Notes: a model not told the origin generated them from the sequence alone. DNA of 64,000 bases from Symbiodinium natans (GCA_905221605.1 CAJNDS010002154.1:503988-567987); one strand, 5' to 3'; shown: positions 42,301 to 54,368, numbered from the stretch's first letter. Translations and numbers: made by a program.

Positions 42301-43725
42301 GAACCATCAATCTTGGAGAATACACATCTTAAAACACAGCTTTCAGCACTACTAGCGTATGTAACGTAACTGTTGCGACAATGCTGCAACTCAAACCACT
42401 ATAGATGCGACTACTGCAGCAGCTATGTCTGAAATTCCCGGTACCCAACTACTAAGGTCGAAGCGAAAAACATGCGTTTCTACGCCTTTGTAGTGTGTGT
42501 GTGGCGAAAAGCAAAAGCAGGGGGCATGTAACTGGCCTCAGTTTCCCACGAAGTCTGCGTCGCCTGCTACTATAAAACGTGTCCACACACACATACGCTG
42601 CACTCAATGCCTTGCAGCGTGTCACAGACATGCTGAAGGCAATGACCATCCGAGAGCATGGCTGCTTCACACGCAGCAGTCGCGAGCGCAGGCGCTGCCT
42701 GAAGCAACCCGGTTAGACCCAGAACACAAAGCCTGCCAAACATCTGTAGCCTTAAAGGGGTTTCGGGTACTTAGAGAAGATTTGCATCTCAGCTGCAGCA
42801 AGACTTCTTCAGGATGGCATTCAAAGGGGCCAAGAATTGGGAACCTGCGTGTTTCGAGTTGCCAAGTACGTGCGAAAGCACCTAGCAGCTAGCCAATCGA
42901 ACACGCGCATCTCTTACATAACTTTGTCAAAGACCAATGCATCCCCGCAAGGTGTGGGTGTGGGGGGGGTTAGGCCTAGGGTTTAATTGCAATGAATTCC
43001 GTGGGCCTAAAGGGCTCTGGAAATGAGTTTGTATGGGCCTGAGGTCCCCAGATGACCTGGCTCAAATGCAAAATCCGTGGACATGCCACGGAACATGCAT
43101 GAAATGTGGGTGGCCTGACCCCCGCTGGCACTCAGACGCAACAGAGAGTTGCAAACACGTAGGATAGCGGGATTGTGAGGAATGTATATAAGGTAATTTG
43201 AAGAATCATCGACAGCCGCAGCAACTAAAATGAAACCCACGGGGCCTGACCCCTCTGACATAACATCTGAACCCGTCATCTAGCCTATCTGGCTGGGGAC
43301 CCAACTTGTGAAATGAAATCCAGGAACGCCCTATGGACACATCAGAAATTAAACGAAAATCCAAAATACATTTTGAGCCCTAAGCCTCCCCGTTTGATTT
43401 TGGGACAGTGAACGGGGATCCAATGCTCTTAGGGCTGTTCTTGCTAAAGACCCTCCCACCCACTCTCCTCAACCTTGGAAGACCCAAGCCACACCTCAAG
43501 TGTGCCATCAGCAAGCTGTGCTGCACCTCAGCTGCTGCGAGACTGTATCACATCCGCGACCCGCTCGCTCACTTGCTCCCTCCCGACCTACGCTTCAAGC
43601 CGTTTTTTTCATTGAAAGCGCTGGGCCTTGTCCCCTGCCCCTACAACAAAGCAGTCAGCCTCAATCGGATTACACAATAGATGAAGCGTGGGGGCAAGCC
43701 CCCGGCCATCATCGCCATGCTTCTG
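42301..43725. other. no supported gene
   Basis: No recognisable motif on either strand. Open frames are short and of unremarkable composition. Confidence 0.45.
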
Positions 43726-43726
43726 C

Positions 43727-43750
43727 TTCTCTCTCTCTCTCTCGCTCTCG

Positions 43751-43800
<50 letters not shown>
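43727..43800. repeat. (CT)n microsatellite
   Basis: About 70 bp of CT with CG interruptions near the left end. The Ser/Leu or Arg/Glu repeats in the frames across it come from this tract. Confidence 0.97.
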
Positions 43801-43803
<3 letters not shown>

Positions 43804-44239
43804 GATATCTCCAGTAAGGTCTGGACGCTTCTGCTTCCGCCTCAAGTTTTTGCGCTGGCCTGGCAGACATGCTTGCAGCACGCCTGTGTGAGCATTCTCC
43901 TGTGAAGCAAGGATTTCGCCTCTGGTGAGCCGAAGAGGTTCATCGGCCTGGTGGATGCCATGCAAAACGGAGTAACTATGCCAGAAGGCAAGGGCAAAAC
44001 TCAGCAGCTGACAGCCAAAGCCGCCACCAGCAGCAACACCAAAACGAAGGTGCGCATTGCTCTCGGGAAGTGTGGTATCACTTCGAACCTTGAACAACTG
44101 TGCTGCACTGTACCTCAAATTCAAGCAGACGACAAAGACTGCACGCTGCACAACCTGCTCAAGCCTCGTTAGGAGTTCTTAGTTCCGGTAGCTGTGTGCA
44201 CTCGGTTGTTGATTATTATTTGGGGGATTACGCAAGGAA

Positions 44240-45077
44240 GCAACAGCTGCCATTGAACCCTGCACCAGCCTTCTCAGCAGTGCTTCTTTGATTGCGCGGA
44301 TGACCCTTTCCGCCAAAAAAGAATGTTTTGTGGTAACTTACATTTCAACAGACCAGTCATCCAAAATTTTGTTGAACGCTTTCTTGAATTCTACCCCCGT
44401 CATCAGAGTATATGTGAGCAGGTATGCCCACACGGTCGATGATCGTCCTCATTGCTGAAGCTGTAGTAGTGGCCAGGCGATCTTTCGGGGGTAAAGCTGC
44501 GACGTATTTGGAGAAACTATCGTTAGCCACCATCATGTATGGATGAGGTTTCCCCAGGCCATCTGACTGGGGTGACGTACATATTTATTGGGCTTGGTGC
44601 TCATTTTACTTTCTGAATCGTTGTGCAGCTTGATTCAGGTGCTTGTGCATACTTTGCAATCTTTGCCTTTAACTTCAGGTAGTCGGCGTCCCCTTTGCAA
44701 CTTGTTCATTTCCTGCCATTCTTGATGCTCTTTGTGCAGACTGTGGAGCTTCCTTGTCACAACTGACCGAACTTGACACTGGACGGATCTTATGCGCGTG
44801 CAGTTTGCTGAAGAGGTTTTCCCCCAAAAGCTTGCATGAACGCTAGATCCACTTGAGCTTCATGCATGGGCTCTTTGAAGTACGAATTACGAATGAGTTG
44901 TACCCTCGCTGCGGCCTAGCTTGACTTCATCACTTCATCTCTTGTCACGAAAGGATTGCGTTCCTTTGCGGCCTTGAAAGCGTGTGCAATGCTGCCCAAA
45001 CCCGTTCGAGGATTCAGATACACCTCTTCGATGACTCGCCTCCGAGTTGCAGCTTCTCTTGCGAGAACTTCTGCCAT
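44240..45077 (-). pseudogene. decayed integrase of a mobile element
   Basis: The minus strand carries the parts of an rve-fold (DDE) integrase in order. First is an N-terminal helical region (EEVYLNPRTGLGSIAHAFKA then FVTRDEV, 45,077-44,919), like the segment before the catalytic core of Maverick/Polinton-type and related protist integrases. Next is HEAQVDLAFM with the first Asp (44,849-44,847), then PYMMVANDSFSKYVAALP and IYSDDGG with the second Asp. After a frameshift near 44,392 come EFKKAFNKILDDW and the AERVIRAIKEAL helix with the catalytic Glu. An in-frame stop (44,338-44,340) and about 270 bp of unrelated DNA between the first Asp block and PYMMV show it is dead, unless the insert is an intron. 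The element type is inferred from motif style only. Confidence 0.6.
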
Positions 45078-45079
45078 GA

Positions 45080-46990
45080 AAAATGTCGCATCAGCTTGGT
45101 TTCTTTGTAGTCCCACCCGTTTTGACCGCTTACGTACATCAGTGAAGACACGCGTGTGCAAACCCGTCAAGCTCTGAAAGCAAAGCAGACCCACCATCAA
45201 TCTCGTCAATGGACTCGAGATCAGCGCGAAACTGGGTGGCTCAGAGAAACAACGCATGTGTGCGTTTGGCATCCATGAACCTCCCCCAACTTGGATGCCG
45301 AAACCTATCTCGAACCAACCCAAAAAGGGCCTGGGCAGCACAAGGTCTACAATCGACACGGAATCTTGTCAGGTTCACTCGGCTGCGACATCTTTGTTCT
45401 CGGCGAGTAGTCGGCGCTCATAAAGCTGGAAGGTCTCCGAGCATCTGCACTTTTGAACTTCATGAACTTTGGTGCCATGACACCGGCACCGGATGCAAAG
45501 AAAGAGCAGATCTCGGGACATACCAGCAGTGAAACATCTGCTTAGACTTTCCGTCGATCGTCGTCGATAAGCCTCTTGCATCCTCTTGCCCTCCGTTGAT
45601 GACACACGTGCAGAGCTGGCGCCCTGACCACGCCTGTCTCACAGGATTAGAGCTCGTCCTGCAGTAAGTATCCAGCCAGCAACACTACTGAACCTGCGAG
45701 AACTAGGCTCACAAGACGTCGCAAGTCCTTCGGGAAGCAACATCTGTCATAGTTGAAAACGCCGTCCCAGCCTTAGGAACAGTTGCACCACAATAGCAGA
45801 GTCTTCGCACGGCTTAAGTTCATGGTCTAGGCTTGGGGGTTTACGACCTGGGGTCCAGAAATCGAGAGATGCCTCAGGAGCCGGCACTGGGCGTTGCCAC
45901 TCGGCCCAAACTTCGGATCGCAACAGGTGTCATAGTTGAATCCTCAGCAGAGGTGCGAGACACGGCAAGCTCCTCCGTCTACTCTGAACCCTCTGGTTAT
46001 TGTAATCCATGCTCACAGCATGCTCAGCAGCACACCATCTATCCAGCATTCCACATTCCCCATGACGATGGCCTGTTCAGGCTTGATTCGGGTCGCAGAT
46101 TTCGGGAGGCCAGGAGATTAAATTGCAAGACACACTACGGTGCTTTGCAGCACAGAGAACGCAAACTTGACCAGCGACTAGCACGCAAGCTGTAGGTTGT
46201 AAAAACGAACTGGTTGCCCTTGCATACATGCTACGACCCTCCTAAGCCCTAACCAAGAAGGGAGGAGCGAGCCGCCTCCTGCCCTGGAGGGTGGCATGCT
46301 CTGCCACCGCTTATCCAACCTGGCACGGTTGCCACCGTGCATAATTTTGGAGTGGCTGAGCATGAAACTTCACACCACTTCCTACTTCCATCCCCCCACA
46401 AGCACGAGGCGCAGTTCCAACAGGAGCACACAGCTATTTCTGAAAAGGAACACTTGTTGAAAGAGAAGACATCGTGTGCCCCAGGGGAGATTTGGCAAAG
46501 CCTGTAGACAAAAAGGGAGTTCCCTTCTTGTCTGCAGGGGTTTGCCAGCCATGTCTTTTCTATGAAATCGTGATGCTAAGCATCACACTTAAAGGACGTA
46601 TCCTTCCATGAGTATGGAGACCTCGCTTATCTAGTGCTGCATCTCCTAGCAAGCAAAAACCTTTTTTGAGAGTTTGTACAAACAATTAGAACTCTTCTGA
46701 AAACGGAAGGCCTCTCTCTCTAAAGCAGCTGTAGTTTTGCATGTTGTATGCTCTTTGTGTTTCAGATCACTTCAGCAATCTCAGCTGCTGGTGTGAAAGA
46801 GATAATGTTTCGTTGGCTTTCCCGCTTCGTTTGTGAGCACACACTGCATGTCTGCAAGCCGTTGGTTTGAAAATGTTATTTTCAGCATTCCAGAATAGGG
46901 CAAGCCGACGGCCATGCGTCGTACTCGGATTTTGAATTTGGACCAGGCTGAAGATCTGAGATCCCAGCTGACTGTACTGTAGAGCAGCAA
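45080..46990. other. no supported gene
   Basis: Possibly the remainder of the mobile element that carried the integrase (45.1-45.6 kb), but no second element gene is recognised. A minus-strand frame at 46,781-46,999 has plausible composition without a known motif. A 14-bp inverted repeat (GGGAGATTTGGCAA / TTGCCAGCC region, about 46,485-46,550) is imperfect. Confidence 0.4.
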
Positions 46991-48570
46991 GTTAAGCACG
47001 GGTCACATCTAATCGCAAGGTGGCATGGGTGTGGTGTGGTGTGCGGAGATTGGGGGTGGGGGAGTTCGCCTTCGCCCGCTTCGCGGCCATCGTCGCCCAG
47101 TCTGAACCTTACAGTTTCAGGGGTTCAGGGGTTGTCTCCGGCTGCATTAACTTGGAAGCGATTTGCGGTGTTAACTTTGGAGCACAGGGTTTTTTGTCTT
47201 GGATGCTTTATAGGATTTCTGGGCTAAAGGCTCAAAAGTTGAGACCAACAGCCCCAAGGTTGTTCGGAGGCAAACTGAGGTCCATACCAACACTTCTGCT
47301 CTCCTTCCTCTTGACCCCAAACCCAGAACCTGACGAGATTGCTTCGTGCTTCTGCGCGACATGCCTTGACCATGGGCTCATACAGTGGTGGTGCCACTGC
47401 TTGACACGAGAGCCACGAAGCACTTGCTCAGCTGGGGCCCGGCATGGATCAGCATGGATCAACTCCGTGGGCAAAAAACACGAAGCGCGAAAGAGCCCCA
47501 AGTTCTTGGCCCCGGACTCACACTCTGGTAGGGACTGGCACACCTTGCAGCCATGCCACGTACCCAGCACTGTCACAAGGCAGCACAAGATCTTCACAAT
47601 CGACACTATCGTTGCAGGCACCTCTCAACCTTTTTGAAAATGTCACCTGTTTGACAAGCCACTGGCACGGTCTCGCAGCAAGTGTCTCAGACTGGCCGCA
47701 CACTGCCCGCAGCCAGGGCATGCACCATTTGGCCCGAGTCTGGATTTGCTGCAGAACGAAGCTCTCAGGGTTTGCCCCTCTGCGGCTTTTCAAAGTGCTC
47801 CAAGATCTCTGTGGTGTTGCCGCGCGTGGCAAGCCCCTTGAGGCTGTTAATGTGTGTAAGGACTTGGTGAGGGATCTATTAGAACATTTCCCAAGCCGCT
47901 CTCAAACAGGGAATCAAGAAGATTCCAAAACTGGATGTGCACAGGGGGGCTTGCGGGCAAAGCCGCAAGCGGTCCTCGAGCCAGTCACATAAGAAGCGCG
48001 CGCTTCTTGCAAGACTCCGCTTGAGAGGAAATCATTTATGATTAGACCAGGGCCGGTCCGAATTGGAATCGTTGATCTGAAGTTGCGGAAGTTGACTGCT
48101 GATATCTGATGATGCTACTGAAGTTCAAAGGATCGCGGCCTTCTTGGGTGCAGTTCTGCACTGAAAAAGTTATGTAAAATGCCGAGAACTCGAAGCTGAG
48201 GTACCTGACCTAAAATCCCCTTGGGGGATGACCAGCAATAGGCCTCTGCCACATTTGACAGGAACGAGGCATCTCTAATGCGAGATGCTCAGACTATCTA
48301 GTCCCTCACATGTCTCGTCAAATTAATGACAAGTCTGGCAATATCCTCGAGCTCCAGTACCTCAGTGACCAGCTGTGTTGTAAGGTTCGGCCCTGCCTGA
48401 GCCTAAAAGCAGCTAAGCCACGCTGTCCCGGAGCATGTCGGCATCCTCCTCATCCGGTTCCTCCTCACACTCCTGGCCCTCGCCACGCCTAGGAACAGAC
48501 GGCAACTGCAGCAGCTTGATCGCAGAACCTTCGCATAGCCTTCTAAGAAAAGAAACAAGGATATGCTATA
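46991..48570. other. no supported gene
   Basis: Both strands have open frames of 100-200 codons (for example 47,020-47,637 plus and 47,518-47,832 minus). Neither shows a known motif. The minus frames could be 3' exons of the HEAT gene to the right. Confidence 0.35.
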
Positions 48571-48579
48571 CGGAAGCAA

Positions 48580-48710
48580 GCAAGCTGAGCAAGCTGAGCA
48601 AGCTGAGCAAGCTGAGCAAGCTGAGCAAGCTGAGCCAGCTGAGCAAGCTGAGCGAGCTGAGCAAGCTGAGCAAGCTGAGCAAGCTGAGCAAGCTGAGCAA
48701 GCTGAGGGAG
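48580..48710. repeat. 9-bp minisatellite (GAGCAAGCT)n
   Basis: About 14 near-perfect copies of a 9-bp unit. As the unit is a multiple of three, all frames stay open and give KLS, AEQ, QLA or similar tripeptide repeats. Confidence 0.97.
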
Positions 48711-48973
48711 GCACCAGCCGTCCATCTTCTTCTTGCCCTGCATGCTGTGCGGAATGCAAAAAGATGTCCGCCACTGTTGACAGTCGGCTCCTCTCTGATC
48801 CTGCCTTGTGACGCTGCCTGAGCTTCTGCCTGTTAAAAGCATCCTCTTGGAGACTCAACATGTTCAGGCACGTCGACCTGGGCAGGATGCCAAGGAGCCC
48901 AGCATGCCCCCTTTAACTCTTTAACCTTTAAGGAAGTCATGCTCTCCCTGAAAGAGTGAGCTTGAGCTGGGTT

Positions 48974-49045
48974 GGCGATCTGGGATAGCTGCGCGGTAGC
49001 TCGGACCTTCGCATTGTCATCCTTCATGCGGGTCACCATGGCCTG
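48974..49045 (-). CDS. HEAT repeat exon (3'-most recognised)
   Basis: Reads QAMVTRMKDDNAKVRATAQL then SQIA. Complete turn and helix B. Confidence 0.6.
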
Positions 49046-52000
49046 GCCACACATGGTGATTGACAAGGTGCACCTGACAACGTGCGCCACGCGACCTCCT
49101 TCACGCAGGCACGCTGAACACCCAACCTTGGCTAGCGCATGTGCGTGCAGACGCATGAAGCAGCTGCACACACAACTTGGATAAACTCTGCCAGACAAAA
49201 TAACAGAAAACTTCCAGCGCACGATCGACACTGACCTTGTGAAGTTCTCGTCCTTCTCTCGAATGTAAAACCGGGGGAGTGGACCAAGACAGATGAGAAA
49301 GATAGAACAAGGGCCGCAAGGGCCGCTCAAGGCTTGAGAAAATGGGCAACAATGGAAGGGACAGAAGTGACCCTGAGCACCTTGACCAAAGCTCAGTCAA
49401 CACGAGCAACCAACGACTTGACCGCCCGCGTTTACGAAAGCAAGATGAACAACTTATCCAGTAATTCCAGTGGCTGCTCTAGTAGAAACTCTTCTTTCGA
49501 AGCTTGGGTACAGCCTGGTTCTTTCGATGCAGCATGTGATACAACATGTCTCTGCTTGCTGAGTCAGTTGAACTCTAGGTCTGGGTTGGGAGTCTTTGTG
49601 AGCACATGATGACTCATATAGGCCGCAAGAAGCAAAGAAACATATTCGTATACCGTATGCTGTGTTCCTGAACCGGTAGCCTTCATGTTTGGCATGTTGC
49701 CAGTGCTCACGTACTCAACGTCCCTCTCGGAGTAGGTCTCGTGGCAACCGAACACAATCTGCTGGGGATGCTGTGGGGGAAGGGGGGGAAGCTGACGCGA
49801 AGCGTGAATCAGGTTCAGGGCCGGAAAGGGGGGGAAACTGAGGCGAAGCGTGAATCAGGATCGTATGCAGGGTTTCCAAAACTGATGTCCAAGGCGGCTG
49901 AGGAGCTGCTCGGTTCGGGCCAGGTCCAGGAGGGACTCTGCGGCTGCCTCGGCAGCGGTGTGACAAGAGCAGAGGCTCCTAAGCGGGGGGGGGGGGGGGG
50001 GGCTGCTAAATGCTAGATATCAATGTGGGTTTCTCAGAACACACTATTAATGAACCTTAATGAACTAGAAACTCTAGTTATGGCCATATCGTGCTGTGAA
50101 ACCTCTGTGTCAATAACCACGCAATTCGCTCTACAGCTTCTTCGGACACCTGCATGTCCAAAACAAAGAAGAAGAACTCCGCCTGTCGAATATCGAAGAT
50201 GAAAACCTCTGTGTCCTTTGTTTTGTCTTCGGAAAGCCCTCTAGTTTATCTGTGTTTCCTTGCGAACCAGTAGATGTGATGATGGCTTGCACATGCTTGT
50301 GCGCTACCTTCACGCGGCCTCTGACCATTCTGAGGATTGGGGAGTGATCTTAGAAAGAAGAAATAGCAGGCATCGGTAGGCTCAATTTCCAAGATGAGGC
50401 CATGGCTTGTCTCACTTCGTCAGATGTGTCAGTGAGGCCACGCTTGATCAAGCATTGGATGCAAACCTTGGTGCAGCTTGGTACGTCTTGACATGGCGAA
50501 ACGTGCTCTAGTTCGGACGCCTTTTCTTCTGAGAGATCGCAGCCCACGTGTCAGCTGTGAGGCCGTCGCGTTATGAGCAATCTTCTCCGTGACACCCAGC
50601 CGGCTAATGGAAACCGCCGCTGCTTCACGCACCTCTCCAATATCAAGAAAATGAAAAATCTGCGTCAAGACAACAATGCAGCTTGCAAGGCCTCGCCTGA
50701 GCATGAGGGTCCTTCATGGCATCAGCCAGGTGCGGGGCTGCTGAGGCTGCGAAGGTCCTAAGTGCGGGGACTGCCTAACGGCACGATTCTCCCAACGCTC
50801 CCACAGTCCCACAGCCCTGAGTCACAGGCAAAACCCCCTTCAACAGCTCTGCTGCATCAACAAAAGCGCGGAACCGACAGAGAAAGTGCCAAGGCCAAGC
50901 TATGCCAAATCTGGAAGTTCAGGCCAAGGCACCCAATCCGCCCCAAAGACACCGCGGAACAACGCCGCACAACATGGTCAGAGTCCTTCAAGGTCTGGAG
51001 CAGCTTCGGCCTCAAGAATCTGAATTTGAGAACTTTTGTGGGGGACTTTTTTTCGAGGGCTTCTGGTACCGTGACATTCGACGGGAACTGAGGAAGGGAA
51101 GCAAGCACGCGGAGCGCGCTCACGACTCTGCCCCCTTCATGGGCATCGCATGTATCGGGAGGGGGTGAAACTGTGGGATGTCCCACTTCTAGCAACTGCA
51201 CAGCTTGTGGGTCCACCTTGGTTTCAGGCTAGATGCCAGTGGTCACTGAAAGCGGCCCCCTTTCCGCTGTGTGCTGTGCGCAGAGTCTTTTTTCAGGAGC
51301 TGCCAGGCTCAGTTTGTGTGCATCGCACCCATTTCTGTGGATCCACACGCGCAAGCCGATTCTCCCGATCACAGACAGCAACCAGGGTGGTGACGGTATT
51401 ACCCGTTACTGCACCCCGTGCAGCCGTTTTTCCTGCCCAAGCCTGAACATACCTCTGGCAGTGCATGATCAAAGGGCTCGTGGATGCTGAAAGATCTTGG
51501 GATGATCTTGCCATGAGCAAAAGTGCAGGGATCTATATGTTTCAGGGTGAGAAGACAACGCAATCCCCGGCCACACCAAGGAGGTAGTTGGACTTGGGTC
51601 GGCGCACGGCCGTCGATGCGCTCTTGCCGCCGATCTGGCCTTAGACAGTGACATCTTGCGACTCCAGAAATGTAACCATTGTAGCCGGCACTGCCCAAAT
51701 AGAAACAAGACCCGGATGCTCAATGAGGCCCCTGCCAATCGCTTTTGCTGCAGCGGCTCGGACATGACTCTGGCTGTCTGTGAGGCAGGCGGCAAGGGCG
51801 TCCGTGGCTGTTGGTGCACCTCACTGAGAGCACGAGCTTGTGGTTGTCTTGGTTGTCAGATTCATGAAAAGCGGCACGTCTTTTTGAAAGACAACATTCT
51901 CAACAACTGGGAACATGCGGGCTGGCCACCTGCCTCTGAAGGCCGAGTTCACATGCAATGTCAAGAACTCTGTCGATGACTGTGACTCTGCAGCCCTTGA

Positions 52001-53858
52001 CGGTGGAACCCTTCGGATCGTCAACAATGCCCGGGCTTTCTGGACAGCTTGCTGTCAGCATTGTGTCGAACTGCCGACATTGCCATTGCCAAGTTGCTGA
52101 GCATGCCCAGCGCCGCAGCTGCCGCACTCTTGACTTCAGAACCTTGGGATAGTGTGAGATATCTGCACACCGACACATGCCGAATGCAACACGCTTAATG
52201 CCCGTTGGGCGGCTGGGGTCCTCCAAGGCGTCCGTCAGTACCTCGAGAACCGCCGTGGAGCTCACGCCTCCAAAGAGGGATAAACCATCAATGGAACCGC
52301 ACCGAACATGCACCGCCGTATAAGACGAAGCCGAAGATGCTGACAAAAATGCGAACCAGCTGCCCAGGTATCCCAAGGAAGAGAGCGCCTCAGCGCTTCG
52401 CGCTTGGCCGCTTGGTCTTTCCATGTCTTTCCTTAACCTATTTGTGCTTCCGTCCCTTCCCCTTCCCTTCTCTGCATGCCTCTGCCTTCTTGGGGTCTTT
52501 TCTCCACCTGTTTGTCCACCTTTCGTTCACCGTTTTCTCTTGCTGTGGAAGGGGCGGCCACGCGCACGCGCTCCTCTGTGTCCAGCGAGGCTTGGAGCAG
52601 TGCGGGCAAGGCCTGCGGATGGCGCAGAGCATGCGAAGCCTCTGTTGGACCTCTGTTTTTGCGATCCTCTTTTGGGAGCCTCCGTATGATGATCTCTTAG
52701 CGGTTCTAGGGACCTCTCCCAGGGGCCTGCCTCAGCTGCTGCACGGCCCAACTGGCCAAGTGCTGTGGCGACCTTGACAAGGTCCGCAAACTGTGGGATC
52801 GGTTTAGGCTCAGGGCTTTCAGGGGATCTTGGGGCATCATCGGTTCTCCAGTTGCCTCTCCCTCACAATGTAAGGCACAGGCGGCAGCACGAACCTCTTC
52901 TTCACGATCACGGAGGCTCACGATCAGGGACGGCACAGCCGGTCCAGCATGCTCGCCCAGCCTGCCAGTTCTGCAATGCTTGTTACAAAAGGGCAGCTCC
53001 GCATAACTCCGCAATCTTTTACAGAGAACGATCCGAAGTGCCTCTCCAGTGCTCGTGCAGTAGCTCGTCGAATCATGCCTTGTGATGCCCGAGTCCATCC
53101 ATGTCCGTCCACTGCCACACTCACTGCCGCATTCACTGCCGAGCCCCTTCAAGGCTCATATGAGCACTTGCCATGGCTTGCCAAAGCACTGTCGCTGTCG
53201 GTGAGGCAGGTCGTCAATGCCGGGACGGCACTCACAACCTGAACCGAGTCTTGAGGAAACAACCAAAACGCGCATCGCCTGCCTGATCCCCAAAAAGCGT
53301 GTCTCATGGGTGCTTCAAAAAGTTCTAATCCGGAAGCTCCTTGGGCCGCGGGGCTACATGCATTCCCTCACGGTGCCGCCGGTACCGGGATCCATCGGGC
53401 AAAGCCTCGACCTTCGCTCTGTTTGGGGGGATTAGGGGATTTCGCCTCAAAGGTTTCAGATGGCTTCAGGGTGTGGGGCTTGCCTGAGCTTGCATGAGCT
53501 TGCTCTTGGGTGTTCGGAAAGTCTTCCAGTTTTGGCTTGGCCCTTCTGATGGGCCACGTGATCGTAGTTGCAAGGGGCTTGTTGCGCAGTTCAAGCTGCT
53601 TTCCGCAGCGGACTCCAGACTCACCAGGCTCTGGAACAATCCTCAGGCTGCTGCAGAGCTGGTCTGGCCTGCCATGTTCATCAATGCTTTGGTGGCCTCG
53701 GCTGACCGTTGATCCAAGATGACTCAGGCCACTTAAGTAGCCCCAAAGGCCTCCCTCTTCAAGGATGAAACCTCAGCCCAGCAGCATTGAGCCGAACTCG
53801 TCGGCGCGAATCTTTCAGGGCCTCACTAAGAACCGGCACCACGTTCTCGGCATGCCTC
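48974..53858 (-). CDS. HEAT-repeat protein gene, multi-exon
   Basis: At least ten minus-strand stretches between 53,858 and 48,974 show the HEAT pattern: a first helix with Leu-rich L-x-x-x-L-x-D, a short turn, then V-R-x-A-A-A-x-A-L. They lie in different frames, one repeat per short exon, separated by stop-containing DNA, as usual for dinoflagellate genes with many small introns. HEAT arrays form curved helical solenoids that serve as protein-binding scaffolds; no catalytic domain is visible, so the role cannot be given. Some exons end at GTGAGG donors (52,866). Start, stop and exon chain were not resolved. The gene lies downstream of and in the same direction as the membrane-protein and PARP genes. 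No disabling change was seen inside a repeat. Confidence 0.7.
49985..50002. repeat. 18-nt poly-G tract
   Basis: Homopolymer G inside the HEAT gene, intronic by inference. Confidence 0.95.
50398..50457 (-). CDS. HEAT helix A/turn exon
   Basis: Reads QCLIKRGLTDTSDEVRQAMA. The LTDTSDEVR turn is typical. The rest of helix B lies beyond an exon boundary. Confidence 0.6.
50567..50641 (-). CDS. HEAT helix B exon
   Basis: Reads GEVREAAAVSISRLGVTEKI. The exon probably starts at VREAAA after a TTGGAGAG acceptor. Confidence 0.6.
50932..51015 (-). CDS. HEAT repeat exon
   Basis: Reads KLLQTLKDSDHVVRRCSAVS then LGRIG. Complete repeat with the D-S-D turn. Confidence 0.7.
51656..51812 (-). CDS. HEAT repeat exon
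   Basis: Reads ALAACLTDSQSHVRAAAAKA then IGRGLIEHPG. This is a complete HEAT repeat and one of the strongest in the gene. Confidence 0.7.
52050..52147 (-). CDS. HEAT helix B exon
   Basis: Reads GSEVKSAAAAALGMLSNLAM, a clear V-x-x-A-A-A-x-A-L-G helix. Confidence 0.6.
52185..52259 (-). CDS. HEAT repeat exon
   Basis: Reads VLEVLTDALEDPSRPTGIKR then VAFG. Helix A and the start of helix B. Confidence 0.55.
52867..52961 (-). CDS. HEAT repeat exon with both splice sites visible
   Basis: Reads GEHAGPAVPSLIVSLRDREE then EVRAAACAL. An acceptor CTGGCAG ends at 52,962 and a donor GTGAGG starts at 52,866. The 95-nt exon encodes almost exactly one HEAT repeat. Confidence 0.7.
53020..53085 (-). CDS. HEAT helix B exon
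   Basis: Reads SQGMIRRATARALERHFGSF, the V-R-x-A-x-A-x-A-L helix that completes the previous helix A. Confidence 0.55.
53170..53245 (-). CDS. HEAT helix A exon
   Basis: Reads VVSAVPALTTCLTDSDSAL. Helix A of a repeat whose helix B appears to lie in the next exon (53,085-53,020). Confidence 0.55.
53765..53858 (-). CDS. HEAT repeat exon 1 (5'-most recognised)
   Basis: Reads LLRHAENVVPVLSEALKDSR then RRVRLNAAGLR. A complete HEAT repeat with helix A, the D-x-x turn and helix B. Confidence 0.7.
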
Positions 53859-54254
53859 AGGAGATCGGATGCTTAGGTTTTGAAAGCCCTCATGAATTCA
53901 CGCAAATCCGCCATCTTCAAGTCCTGAACGCCCAACGTCCTCATCCAAAGGGTGCTGAGGCATTTGGCTTTGCTCGGGTGTTGTCACGGGTCTTTGCATA
54001 TTCAAGCTAAGCTTCGCATCCATCAGCAGCGACAGCCTGTACCTGCAGTGAGATGTGCAAATGCCTTCGACTTAGTCACTTGACAACATGACTGGCAGTA
54101 TTTGCTGGCTTCAGGTTGCCAATCTGACAGTCTCTAAGGATGTTGTTTTTAGCCCTTTGTGACATAGCACAAATTTTGTCTGATGTTAACGGTGCCTGTT
54201 AATCATTGAACAGGTTTTGTTCCATGAAGATGGGGTTGCGTGAAGATCATGAGG

Positions 54255-54345
54255 TGATCTCGCTGGTGCCAAGCCGGGCCTCACAGTCGAATCCGGATGC
54301 TCTTCAGCCAGAATTGCCTGAGCACTTGCAAAAAGCTGGCAGCCT
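54255..54345 (-). CDS. candidate exon 5' of the HEAT gene
   Basis: The minus strand reads LFASAQAILAEEHPDST, then a GTGAGG donor. Ala/Glu-rich helix, orientation as the HEAT gene, so it may be a 5' exon of it. No motif that settles identity. Confidence 0.3.
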
Positions 54346-54367
54346 TGGTACATGCACTCACACCAAA

Positions 54368-54368
<1 letters not shown>

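Noticed and set aside
48403-48861. Ser/Ala/Cys-repeat and Lys/Leu/Ser-repeat frames on both strands
   Set aside because: All derive from the 9-bp minisatellite at 48,580-48,710.
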